A stretch of 64,000 nucleotides of DNA, taken from NCBI GenBank assembly GCA_965263105.1, contig CBDHGL010000003.1, positions 4,092,001 to 4,156,000 of the forward strand, written 5' to 3'. The notes under the pieces were generated by a model that did not search any database, was not told the DNA's origin, and saw only the letters and a program-made list of their open reading frames with translations. The DNA is from JBCCTX01 sp965263105. Lineage in GTDB: Bacteria > Bacteroidota > Bacteroidia > J057. The position numbers and the translations under genes are program-made. How positions within the stretch are numbered: the stretch's first letter is position 1; every line of letters starts with the position of its first letter. Positions 27,701 to 35,765 of the stretch are shown here, one piece after another.

Positions 27701-29158
27701 TTATTCTAGCTTGATTTCTTCTACCAAGGCTGGATCGTCATTGAGGGAGCGAAAAAGTCGATGTTTGAATCGTCCCTTGGCATTGATCAGCATAGCGGCC
27801 ATTTTGTCTATAGCAATAGTAGCCAAAATAGTTTGAATGTATCCTTCAATTAAGTCGTCTACACTGATTCCCAGTCGGTTAAAATCTTTTCTATCCATCA
27901 TGATCAATCGAGAGCTATCCGTAGTGAAAGTACCGTCTTCTTGTTTGATTGACAGATTGGTACCGAGAATATCCCATGAATTTTTGCCTTCGCCTAAGGT
28001 ATCAATAAGAGGGAGGCTGGCCCTTCTTGCATAAACTGACAGTGGCTTCATCCCTTCCCTTGTACTATGGACCATCATGCGGATATCTGCTGCATAGGAA
28101 TTATTTTTCCGATCAGGCATCGTACCTACGTGAAAAAACTTTCCCTTAAGTCCAGTTGAACTCCATTGATAATTTCCAATTAAACTCTGAACGATGAATT
28201 TGTCATAGGGAAATTCGATTTCCAAAAATGCTTGGAGTTCTGCCTCATTGACGATGGTATATACCCCTTGCCCTGCATTTCCATAGGGAACCTTAATCAC
28301 AGCCTGTCCCCCCATCTTACGGACCCAGATGGAAATCTCATTTTTTCGAACATCCCAAATTGTTTCTGGTGTGCGAATCTGAAGGCCAAAAGGGGCAATT
28401 TCTGCGTTGAAAAGATCGTAGGCTTTCGCCGCAATCATTTTATTTCGGCCGCCAGCCAAACAGGTGATGATAGGATTGAGAATCACAGTCTTACAATGCA
28501 CCGGAATTCTCGTCCAAGGCTTTTGTGTTACGTATCGGAAAGCTCCTCGGATTTTTATCCAATTCTCTTCCTGAGAGCGAATTTCAAGTATGTTTTCAAT
28601 GAACCTCACTGGTGGATCGGGATCAAAACTAAAGAAAGGCACTAGGTGAACGGGTTCTTGAAAGACATCTGCCATAGTCGCAGCGTAACCAGAGGCTTCC
28701 ATCTCATTTTTATCATATAATACAGCAAGGCCTCCTCCAGGAATTTTGGGCCTTTTGGCCTTAAGGAAGGGGCGAAAGGTCCTTTCCACGTAGCGCAAAT
28801 AGCCCCCTTGTTCAACATTATCATCTAGTAATGGGAGAGACTTTTGTCCCGAAGGGCTTGAATTGGTCTCAATGACGACCATTTTTCGATTACCTGCCGA
28901 ATTCGTAACATGGAATAGGTCAGCTCCTGCATGCAAAAAAAATTTAGGCTTGTAATTGATGAGGTCTGTTAGCCTATCTTTACTCACAGCCGGGTTAAGG
29001 TGACAATAGCGATTAATAATCCTTTCAGGTTTGAGGTTCATAAAATAGGCGACCATAGGATGGATTTGGGCATTTAATGCTTTGGGGTACCAGTGGTTCG
29101 CGGGTTCAAATTCACCAGGATTTATCGTTCTGGACTGGAGAGTCTTCATTCTTGACAT
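27701..29158 (-). CDS. Large ATP-grasp-like protein, first gene of the ligase operon
   Basis: The protein has 485 residues; the start is ATG 29158 (MSRMKTLQSRT). A stretch near residues 280-300, GGQAVIKVPYGNAGQGVYTI, is a typical ATP-grasp lysine and glycine-rich loop. Later SYAADIRMMVHSTREG and the C-terminal SRLIMMDRKDF fit the nucleotide-binding half. The N-terminal half (MVVIETNSSPSGQKSLPLLDD) is not recognised. No specific name can be given. It is followed by the GSH-synthetase-like ligase and the aspartoacylase-like hydrolase with almost no spacing. Divergent dgoK begins 90 bp upstream. A dedicated small-peptide or amino-acid conjugate pathway is plausible. Confidence 0.7.
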   Translation of the reverse strand: MSRMKTLQSRTINPGEFEPANHWYPKALNAQIHPMVAYFMNLKPERIINRYCHLNPAVSKDRLTDLINYKPKFFLHAGADLFHVTNSAGNRKMVVIETNSSPSGQKSLPLLDDNVEQGGYLRYVERTFRPFLKAKRPKIPGGGLAVLYDKNEMEASGYAATMADVFQEPVHLVPFFSFDPDPPVRFIENILEIRSQEENWIKIRGAFRYVTQKPWTRIPVHCKTVILNPIITCLAGGRNKMIAAKAYDLFNAEIAPFGLQIRTPETIWDVRKNEISIWVRKMGGQAVIKVPYGNAGQGVYTIVNEAELQAFLEIEFPYDKFIVQSLIGNYQWSSTGLKGKFFHVGTMPDRKNNSYAADIRMMVHSTREGMKPLSVYARRASLPLIDTLGEGKNSWDILGTNLSIKQEDGTFTTDSSRLIMMDRKDFNRLGISVDDLIEGYIQTILATIAIDKMAAMLINAKGRFKHRLFRSLNDDPALVEEIKLE

Positions 29159-29247
29159 AGGGGAAAAAAGAAATCATATTCAAAAGCAAATGAGAACTAA
29201 ATTTTCTGAAAATCAAAACAAAAAAATCTCCTTAATTTCATTTCATC

Positions 29248-30231
29248 ATGAATAAAGAACGATTTTTTATCGGTTGTGATTGGGGCACATCCTCCATAAG
29301 ATTGGCCTGGATCGACCGGGAAACCCTTATTGTTAACACCCATATCCAGGCATCATTGGGGATAAAAAAAGTCTATGAGGAATGGAGTGGGGAAAAAAAT
29401 AAAATAGCTCTATCAAGGGAGGCCTTTTACCTGCAAAAACTCACCCCTCTCCTCCAAAAATTGGCAGAAAAGGCTGGGGCAAATATCCAGAATATGCCAC
29501 TGGTCATATCGGGCATGGCTTCCTCAAGTATCGGAATAAGGGAGCTGGCCTATGCCCATTTGCCATTTTTCCTGAAGTCTTATCAAGGGATAACCCACAT
29601 TCTATCTAATACAACTCTTTCTCATCCCATCTATATAATTTCTGGGGTAGAAAAGCCTGGTGATGTGATGCGCGGAGAAGAAACGCAGGTACTGGGTTTA
29701 CAATCCATAATAGAGGACTCCACTTACCGGATAATATTGCCTGGAACACATTCCAAGCACATTCGAGTTGAAAGTAGGCAAATAGTAGATTTCTCAACCT
29801 TCATGACAGGAGAGCTATTTGACCTCCTTCGACACAAAAGTATTTTGGTGAACTCTTTGATTGAAGCCTCCCTTTTAGAGATAGAGGGAAATGAAATTTC
29901 TTTTCAAGAAGGAATCCAAGCGAGTCATTCCCACAATATACTACAGCAAATTTTCTCCATCCGCGCTAGGGATTTACAAAATAGGATGGGGAAGAAAGAA
30001 GGATTTTTATTTCTCAGTGGCTTGCTGATTGGACAGGAACTAAGGAATATGGACAAGGGGGAGGATTCTCCCATTTATGTTGTAGGTTCCTCTCGGTTGA
30101 AAAGCCTATATGAAATGGGGTTAAAAACCTTAGGCTTCGAAAAGCAATTAGCCCAGATTCCCCAGGTCCCAACTGATTACCTGAGTTTTCTGGGGCAGGC
30201 TCAAATTTTAACGGATAGTTTAAGTAATTGA
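29248..30231 (+). CDS. dgoK: 2-dehydro-3-deoxygalactonokinase
   Basis: The protein has 327 residues, of the DgoK family. FIGCDWGTSSIRLAWID is the phosphate-1-like N-terminus, with VISGMASSSIG, DVMRGEETQVLGL, ILPGTHSKHIRVE and FSTFMTGELFDLL as DgoK-typical blocks. It phosphorylates 2-keto-3-deoxy-galactonate in the De Ley-Doudoroff galactose pathway. No aldolase or dehydratase is next to it, so the pathway partners are elsewhere. It is divergent from the ATP-grasp operon. Its end is 15 bp from the convergent membrane-protein gene. Confidence 0.85.
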   Translation: MNKERFFIGCDWGTSSIRLAWIDRETLIVNTHIQASLGIKKVYEEWSGEKNKIALSREAFYLQKLTPLLQKLAEKAGANIQNMPLVISGMASSSIGIRELAYAHLPFFLKSYQGITHILSNTTLSHPIYIISGVEKPGDVMRGEETQVLGLQSIIEDSTYRIILPGTHSKHIRVESRQIVDFSTFMTGELFDLLRHKSILVNSLIEASLLEIEGNEISFQEGIQASHSHNILQQIFSIRARDLQNRMGKKEGFLFLSGLLIGQELRNMDKGEDSPIYVVGSSRLKSLYEMGLKTLGFEKQLAQIPQVPTDYLSFLGQAQILTDSLSN

Positions 30232-30246
30232 AACCCTGAATACTCC

Positions 30247-31833
30247 TTAAATTTCCTTTTCTTCTTCCACTGGAACGTCAAAGGCTACTGTACGCACCTC
30301 TCCCCGAATTCTCATTTGTACCCATAAGCGATAGTTGCCCGCTTTAGGGAAAGCATAGGGAAAGGAGACGGTGTTGGATAGCCCTGCTTCTTTCATCCGC
30401 ATTTCAATCTCATCCTTCATGCTGGTCGCAGCATTGGGATCCTTGCGAATTAACTCCTTTGCGGCTTCGGATAGGGAGTCAATAGGAGCACACAAGGTGA
30501 GCACATCGTCATTGATGCGACTGGCAAAGGCTTCCTGAGCGGCCATTGAAATCGTGCCTACTGGGTGAAGATGAATAAACACACTGGCGTCTTCATTGAC
30601 AACAGCTGCGTGTCCTAGCATACTCAAATAGGGCTCAAGCGGAAGAGGAAGCCCATCTTTGGTGCTGATGGCCTTAAACTTAAGCGATTGAATCTGATTA
30701 GCAATGATTTTTTTATCTGCATCCTGTTCCCAAATAATGGAAATATCTTCCCCAATGGCATGGGTATTATCTTGATAAGTCTGGAAGCGATACCAACTGT
30801 CATCTGAATCTTTTCTGCCTTCTTCTTGAGCCACCAGTACGATTTCCGCTTCTTCACTTTCCTTTGGTTCCGGAACTTGTATTTCTTCGAAAAGGGTTTC
30901 GCTCAATCCGCTCTGGTGAACGATGTCGACAAACAAGTTGTAGGTGCCTGCGGGAATTTCCGAAGGGAGCAAAACGTCAAAGGTAGTGGAATCTCTTTTG
31001 ATGGGGTGAAGGTGGGCAAATTCGTTCCGTGTTTCTTTTTCGACCATGAAAACATGCAGGTATTTTCCATGATCTGGGACCAGGTCCCCTGGTTTTCGGT
31101 CGTACCATCTGGGGTCGGATAGATCTATGGTAAGCATGCGCTCATTAACCTTTTCTGTTAATTCCGTTCGAAAAGGAGTAGCCTGAAACATCCGATTTTT
31201 ATAGTAATTTTCTTCTGCCTTCCACCAGTTATCACCAAAGCGCAAGATTCCTATCAAAGCAAGCCCTGTGATCCCAGCGATAATGAAGGCTCTATTTCTG
31301 CGTTTATTGCTGAGTTTTTCTCCTACATCAGTAAGTGCTTCTCCCACACTGGCATAGATTAGGGTCATCATTCCGAAGAATAGGATAAGGCCCATGATGG
31401 CCAAGCCAATGGTTAGGCCCTGGGGCATGTCGGGCTCGGCAATTGCGAGGGATGGGATGGGAACTACTGTAGTTCCTTTACCTTGGAGACCATTGACGAT
31501 AACCTTTACACTTGCAGACCCATATTCCATGAGCCAAATTTGGCCATTGTACATGGAGGGATCTCCGGTTACAGGTTCTAAGGCTTCTGGGGGAGGAGCA
31601 CCATCGCTGCCATTGCGGAAATAAATACCTTGAATGCCTACCGAGTTAACGCCTTCTTCAGGAACTTTGACCGAGATTTGGGCCAGGCCCGGAACCACTT
31701 CTGGTGGCATGATATTGATCAATACATCATATTCTCCTGCTTTACCCTCCAGAATGATATTAGGGCTGCCGATATGGGCTACATGAAGGCCATATACAGC
31801 TATGCAGAATAAGAAAAGGAATATCTTTTTCAT
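30247..31833 (-). CDS. Membrane protein with HLHP motifs, possibly metal-related
   Basis: The protein has 528 residues. It has a signal peptide, a beta-rich extracytoplasmic domain (~25-135) and two membrane segments at about 138-162 and 181-199. A long second extracytoplasmic region carries two His-rich motifs: FAHLHP, and GHAAVVNEDASVFIHLHPVG. Immunoglobulin-like pieces (GTYNLFVDIVHQSG, GNYRLWVQMRIRG) look like YtkA/FixH-type domains that often accompany copper or heavy-metal handling. No function is proven. It forms an operon with the multi-spanning membrane protein upstream; an 18-bp palindrome lies just before its start. Confidence 0.65.
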   Translation of the reverse strand: MKKIFLFLFCIAVYGLHVAHIGSPNIILEGKAGEYDVLINIMPPEVVPGLAQISVKVPEEGVNSVGIQGIYFRNGSDGAPPPEALEPVTGDPSMYNGQIWLMEYGSASVKVIVNGLQGKGTTVVPIPSLAIAEPDMPQGLTIGLAIMGLILFFGMMTLIYASVGEALTDVGEKLSNKRRNRAFIIAGITGLALIGILRFGDNWWKAEENYYKNRMFQATPFRTELTEKVNERMLTIDLSDPRWYDRKPGDLVPDHGKYLHVFMVEKETRNEFAHLHPIKRDSTTFDVLLPSEIPAGTYNLFVDIVHQSGLSETLFEEIQVPEPKESEEAEIVLVAQEEGRKDSDDSWYRFQTYQDNTHAIGEDISIIWEQDADKKIIANQIQSLKFKAISTKDGLPLPLEPYLSMLGHAAVVNEDASVFIHLHPVGTISMAAQEAFASRINDDVLTLCAPIDSLSEAAKELIRKDPNAATSMKDEIEMRMKEAGLSNTVSFPYAFPKAGNYRLWVQMRIRGEVRTVAFDVPVEEEKEI

Positions 31834-31851
31834 ATTTTTAATTAGTCCATA

Positions 31852-31869
31852 TACTTTGTAGACAAAGTA
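31852..31869. promoter_or_regulatory. 18-bp palindromic operator candidate
   Basis: TACTTTGTAGACAAAGTA has 8-bp perfect arms and lies 19 bp upstream of the ATG of the HLHP membrane protein. Its layout recalls operators of BlaI/CopY-type repressors, but no such regulator is in the window; the assignment is tentative. Confidence 0.5.
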
Positions 31870-31894
31870 CTTCAGGGCACCGACCCAAGTCTCA

Positions 31895-33085
31895 TTAACG
31901 TTTCAGTTCTTTCATCCATAAGCCCCAACTGATTCCTATGCGTGCAGATAGAATGGCAAATACAGCGGCTAAAGCAAATCCTTGGATTAAAGCCATTTGA
32001 CTGCCTTGGAAGGTGTGGAAATTGCTCCATCCAGGCCAGTTAGGATTAGCACTATAAGGAATAGAAGGCGTCAAGAAAAAGGCATTACCTGCTTTCTGGC
32101 TTAGAAGGAAGGCGCCAAAAAACCATTGGACAGCAAGAAGAATGGCAAAGAAAGTAATACCTAGTATGAGTGCCCTTAGCCATTTGTTGCTTTCTTGCAT
32201 ACGCTGGTTGATCAGGTCCATGGCAATAGCCGGTGCTATGAAAAGAATGGGAAAGTCCATAGATACATAGTGGTCCACCGGATTGTGAATGGGCCCCAAT
32301 AGGGGAGAGGCAGGAAGGAGTTGGAGGATCCAGTTGGTCCCCAGGGTAAAAGCCATATACCATAAGACAGAGGTCGTAATAGACCACTTTAGCTTACTCG
32401 ACATGGCAGTGGCTACCATAAACAAGGGGAATATGATACAGCAGACTGTATAAAAGCTAGGCAAGCGCATTTCATTGGGCCCCAAATATTCCCAAAACAA
32501 CATGCCGAATAGACAGAAAAGTGCTCCAGAAACGATGGGTAATAAATTGTGGACTCGCTTGACAACCCGTTGGTCATTGGATTCCAAACTGACTCTATTT
32601 TGGTAGGAGAGAAGGGTAATCATAGACCCGATGACCAAGGTAATCAAACCGATGGCCAAGAGGGCATGTGGTGGGCTCAAAATTTTCACATCCAGGCCAT
32701 AGGCAGTGTGCCACCAATCGTCCATGGGCGCGGAGGTAGCCATGGCCAAGGCCCCCCAAACGGCAAATAAGGCACCTAAAGGGGCTCTGAACCCCCAAAA
32801 ACGCACAGTTCTATCTTTTATCGAAGGATTTTTAGAGAAAGTATTAGCAAACATTTGATAACCACCTCCTAGACCTCCCAGTAATCCTCCAAAGTAGATA
32901 AGGAGATGGGGGGAAGAAAATTGGGAATCTCTTCCGATGGTCATATGCCAGGAAATATCCCAAATAAGGCCTGTAACTATGCTGGCAGCCGATAGAACCG
33001 CTGCATAAATGTACCAGGGCATGGAAATGGAAGAAACTTGACTTTGGGTACTTTGTTGAATGGGAGGGGATGCTACTGCGTCCAT
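31895..33085 (-). CDS. Multi-spanning membrane protein
   Basis: The protein is 396 residues from ATG 33085 (MDAVASPPIQQ). The frame extends to 33163 but the extra 26 residues are not hydrophobic or conserved-looking. About ten membrane segments are evident, beginning PWYIYAAVLSAASIVTGLIWDISWHMTIGRD. Charged and His residues (SWHMTIGRD, DDWWHTAYGLD, HNPVDHYVSMDFP) recur at segment ends, as in haem- or metal-linked membrane proteins. No family name is offered. It is 62 bp upstream of the HLHP protein on the same strand; the two likely act together in the inner membrane. Confidence 0.65.
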   Translation of the reverse strand: MDAVASPPIQQSTQSQVSSISMPWYIYAAVLSAASIVTGLIWDISWHMTIGRDSQFSSPHLLIYFGGLLGGLGGGYQMFANTFSKNPSIKDRTVRFWGFRAPLGALFAVWGALAMATSAPMDDWWHTAYGLDVKILSPPHALLAIGLITLVIGSMITLLSYQNRVSLESNDQRVVKRVHNLLPIVSGALFCLFGMLFWEYLGPNEMRLPSFYTVCCIIFPLFMVATAMSSKLKWSITTSVLWYMAFTLGTNWILQLLPASPLLGPIHNPVDHYVSMDFPILFIAPAIAMDLINQRMQESNKWLRALILGITFFAILLAVQWFFGAFLLSQKAGNAFFLTPSIPYSANPNWPGWSNFHTFQGSQMALIQGFALAAVFAILSARIGISWGLWMKELKR

Positions 33086-33317
33086 AGTTGGGGAAAATTT
33101 AATCTCTATAAAACAGGATTCTATAATACGAAAAAAGTTGGAACCTATGTCCAATTTAGCCAAAAACGGGCTAATTAGCGAGTTAGTTTCCTAAAAAATA
33201 TTGAGGGGTTTATTCCCAGTTTCCTTTGGTCTATCAAAGGAATTTTCTTCTGGGCGATTTCAAGGGGATGGCAGCCAGGGCTTTCCCTAATTTATGCGGA
33301 AGTAATAACTTTTGGTT

Positions 33318-34403
33318 TTACTCCCTTGAAAAGGCTTCAAACGCCTGTTCAATTTGCTCTGTACCGAGCGGTGTTCCTTCATGGATAAGCACTTGGTACT
33401 TAAAAGTGCGAGATTGTCTTGGGGGTAAGAAAAAATCCAATACTTTTTTATCATGTGAAAAGATTTTTTGTCCTAATGGATTGGCTGAAAAAAGTCCATA
33501 ACCTCTTGCATGCCAATAAGTTGGGTAGCCGGGATTTTGGGGATGGTCCAAAATGAAAACCTGTACAGGATCTCCTCCAATAAAGGAGCTTAACTGCATC
33601 CATTTTGCTCGCGTTCCCCAAACCTCCATTCCATAAATTCCCTCACTGGAAAGGTATTCCCCATAAACCCCTGTTGTATCGCTAATCGCTTTTTCACTGG
33701 CTTGCCCATTTTTCATGACCCGCTTAGCGGGCTTGGTGATGGGGTGTTCCAACTCTTTTGCAACGCGTATAGCGAAAAAGCCTTCTTTGTTATCGGTGAA
33801 ATTTACCCGTTTCTCCTGTGCAGTTAAGGTGGATATACGGCTTATACTATAGGTGTTTTCCGTATTTCTAATGGTAAAGGTGGCTTCTTCTGTTAGGAGG
33901 GTTGTACCATCCGTGTCTAACCAGTCCATGCGTACCAGAAAAGAAACAGATTCATCCCTTTCCTTCATATTCACTACTTCTCGATGGCGAATTACCCCAT
34001 AGGACTTCTTTGCTGAATTGCGCTTCGCAAAGGAATTATTCCAATAGTCGATGCCATTCACATTGCCGTAATTCATCCAAATTCCTACATGGTGGGGGTG
34101 ATCTGTACGCTCCCCTACCCGAGGTTCATAAGGAAAGCCCCGTGATAGGATTTTACCCGCAAGGGTATTGACCGGATACAAGAAGGGTTTCTCGAGCGTA
34201 TCACTGTAATGGTAGGCCGTAAGAAGTTGGTCATTCGCCCATACCTGAATCTGTTGGTAGGATTCTAGGTGTTTCAGTTTGAGCTTATGAAGGGTCTGTG
34301 TCTGTATCAAAGGTGCTGAAACTTCCGATTCTTTATAATTATGAGTTACGAAAATCAGCAGGGAAAAACAAGTCCCTAAGATTAACTTTATGTTATAGAA
34401 CAT
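33318..34403 (-). CDS. DUF6807 (PmoA-like) exported protein
   Basis: The protein has 361 residues with a hydrophobic N-terminus (YNIKLILGTCFSLLIFV). It matches the DUF6807/PmoA-type pattern: RVGERTDHPHHVGIWMNYGNVNGIDYWNNS, then DGTTLLTEEATF, DNKEGFFAIRV and HARGYGLFSANPLGQKIF. Such proteins in Bacteroidota and Planctomycetota sit in polysaccharide-related loci and have a galactose-mutarotase-like sandwich; the substrate is unknown. It is a single gene, flanked downstream by the membrane pair and upstream by a large repeat array. Confidence 0.8.
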   Translation of the reverse strand: MFYNIKLILGTCFSLLIFVTHNYKESEVSAPLIQTQTLHKLKLKHLESYQQIQVWANDQLLTAYHYSDTLEKPFLYPVNTLAGKILSRGFPYEPRVGERTDHPHHVGIWMNYGNVNGIDYWNNSFAKRNSAKKSYGVIRHREVVNMKERDESVSFLVRMDWLDTDGTTLLTEEATFTIRNTENTYSISRISTLTAQEKRVNFTDNKEGFFAIRVAKELEHPITKPAKRVMKNGQASEKAISDTTGVYGEYLSSEGIYGMEVWGTRAKWMQLSSFIGGDPVQVFILDHPQNPGYPTYWHARGYGLFSANPLGQKIFSHDKKVLDFFLPPRQSRTFKYQVLIHEGTPLGTEQIEQAFEAFSRE

Positions 34404-34477
34404 GGAGAAGCTGAGTCAAGTGGGTGTACAATTAGGGAAGTTAAAATAGGGAAAATTGGAGAAATAGACTACTGAAA

Positions 34478-34793
34478 AAAGAGGTTAAATGGTTGGATAG
34501 TCGATGGTCCACAGAAAGAGGGTTAGATGGTTGAATAGTCGACGGTCCACAGTTTGGGTTAGTTAAAAAGAGGTTAGATGGTTGGATAGTCGATGGTCCA
34601 CAGTTTGGGTTAGTTAAAAAGAGGTTAGATGGTTGGATAGTCGATGGGCCACAGCTTGGTTCTTGAGCCATACTAGCCTTCATAACCTAGACTGTCGACC
34701 ATGGACCATTATACTATCAAACTCTTCAAATCCAGACTGTCGACCATGGACCAATAAGCCATCAAACCTCTCCAAACCTAGACTATCGACCTT
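34478..34793 (-). repeat. Array of GTGGACCATCGACTAT dispersed repeats (copy 2, inverted)
   Basis: Read on the minus strand, most of this array reproduces the 19.78-20.0 kb array. It has the leader TGGTCCATGGTCGACAGTC, TATGAAGGCTAGT, then units of CTGTGGACCATCGACTAT and CCAACCATCTAACC separated by TCTTTTTAACTAACCCAAA. Two further GACTGTCGACCATGGACCA units extend to about 34793. ORFs called here are translations of the repeat and are not genes. Confidence 0.85.
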
Positions 34794-34797
34794 TCAG

Positions 34798-35685
34798 CTA
34801 TTCTACCTTCAACGTCTTAATTCGCACCCTCCCATCATCCATTTCTATATCGACGGTAGCGGAGCCGTTAGGATAATTTAGCTGGGTGCGGTGTTCACTC
34901 TCTCTTCTTACTTCGAATTCTTTTCCGAAACGCACATGACCATCACTGTGGTAGACATCAATTTGGCCTCCTCCGCCTAAAATTTCCAGGTCTATATCTC
35001 CGTCTTCACTTCTTAAGTCATAGCGCCCTTCATCATAAAGGTGGGTAGATAGGATCATGGATCCGTCATCTATCTGGGCACGAACTTGCTCGAAATTCCC
35101 GTCTACGATGGTAAAATCTCCATCTTCTCCGCGGATATCCAATTTCCCATTGCCATTGGATAGGTACAAATCTCCATCATCCAGACGGATTTCGAAATCA
35201 TTCCCGGTACAATTCCGAAATTCTGCGTCGCCATCCTCGGCATCCAACAGGACCGTGCCTTCCATCCCTACGACTAGATAGTCATCATCGTCTCCATAAA
35301 GTTTAAGATCAAGCCCTTTGGGGACCTCTATATCAATTGTATAGCGTTTTTCATTGACATAGTGGAATCCCACGTTTACCTCAAGCTTATCGCGTATGAC
35401 TTCTCTTATGATGGCTTCATCTTGATCGAGTTCCACCTCGATGAAAAAGTTCTCTTCATATTTCTTTTTGGGCCAGGCCTTTTCAACAATTTCTCGATGA
35501 ACCACCAAGCGAATATCCGTGCGATCACTTCCTTTTATGCTTACCTCGGCATCGTTGGAGCGTAGTTCCAGGCTGCCATTGGGATCTATGGGATACTTTT
35601 CATCCAGATGGTATTCACTTGATTGGCCGGATAGGGTAGACAGACCAAAACATACGATGGTAATTAATAAGACAAAATGTTTCAT
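34798..35685 (-). CDS. DUF4097-type exported beta-helix protein
   Basis: The protein is 295 residues from ATG 35685 (MKHFVLLITIVCFGLSTLSGQ), which begins a clear signal peptide; the frame extends to 35760 without support. The rest is a DUF4097-like repetitive beta structure, very rich in Asp and Gly: KLYGDDDDYLVV, LLDAEDGDAEF, IRLDDGDLYLSNGNGKLDIRGEDGDF, LRSEDGDIDLEI. Short DGD units repeat every ~18-20 residues. It is the third gene of the permease operon (80 bp gap). It may be a periplasmic or envelope partner of the permeases, though DUF4097 roles are not established. Confidence 0.8.
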   Translation of the reverse strand: MKHFVLLITIVCFGLSTLSGQSSEYHLDEKYPIDPNGSLELRSNDAEVSIKGSDRTDIRLVVHREIVEKAWPKKKYEENFFIEVELDQDEAIIREVIRDKLEVNVGFHYVNEKRYTIDIEVPKGLDLKLYGDDDDYLVVGMEGTVLLDAEDGDAEFRNCTGNDFEIRLDDGDLYLSNGNGKLDIRGEDGDFTIVDGNFEQVRAQIDDGSMILSTHLYDEGRYDLRSEDGDIDLEILGGGGQIDVYHSDGHVRFGKEFEVRRESEHRTQLNYPNGSATVDIEMDDGRVRIKTLKVE

Positions 35686-35765
35686 ATGGGTCAAGTTTCT
35701 TTGTGAAAGAGGAACAGTCCTCCTATAGGTAAGATACAAAACCAGGCGAAAGGGTTGCAAGAGCC

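Noticed and set aside
34441..34683. Open frame on the minus strand with repeated CGPSTIQPSN residues
   Set aside because: It is a translation of the dispersed repeat array; the period matches the DNA repeat and there is no start context.
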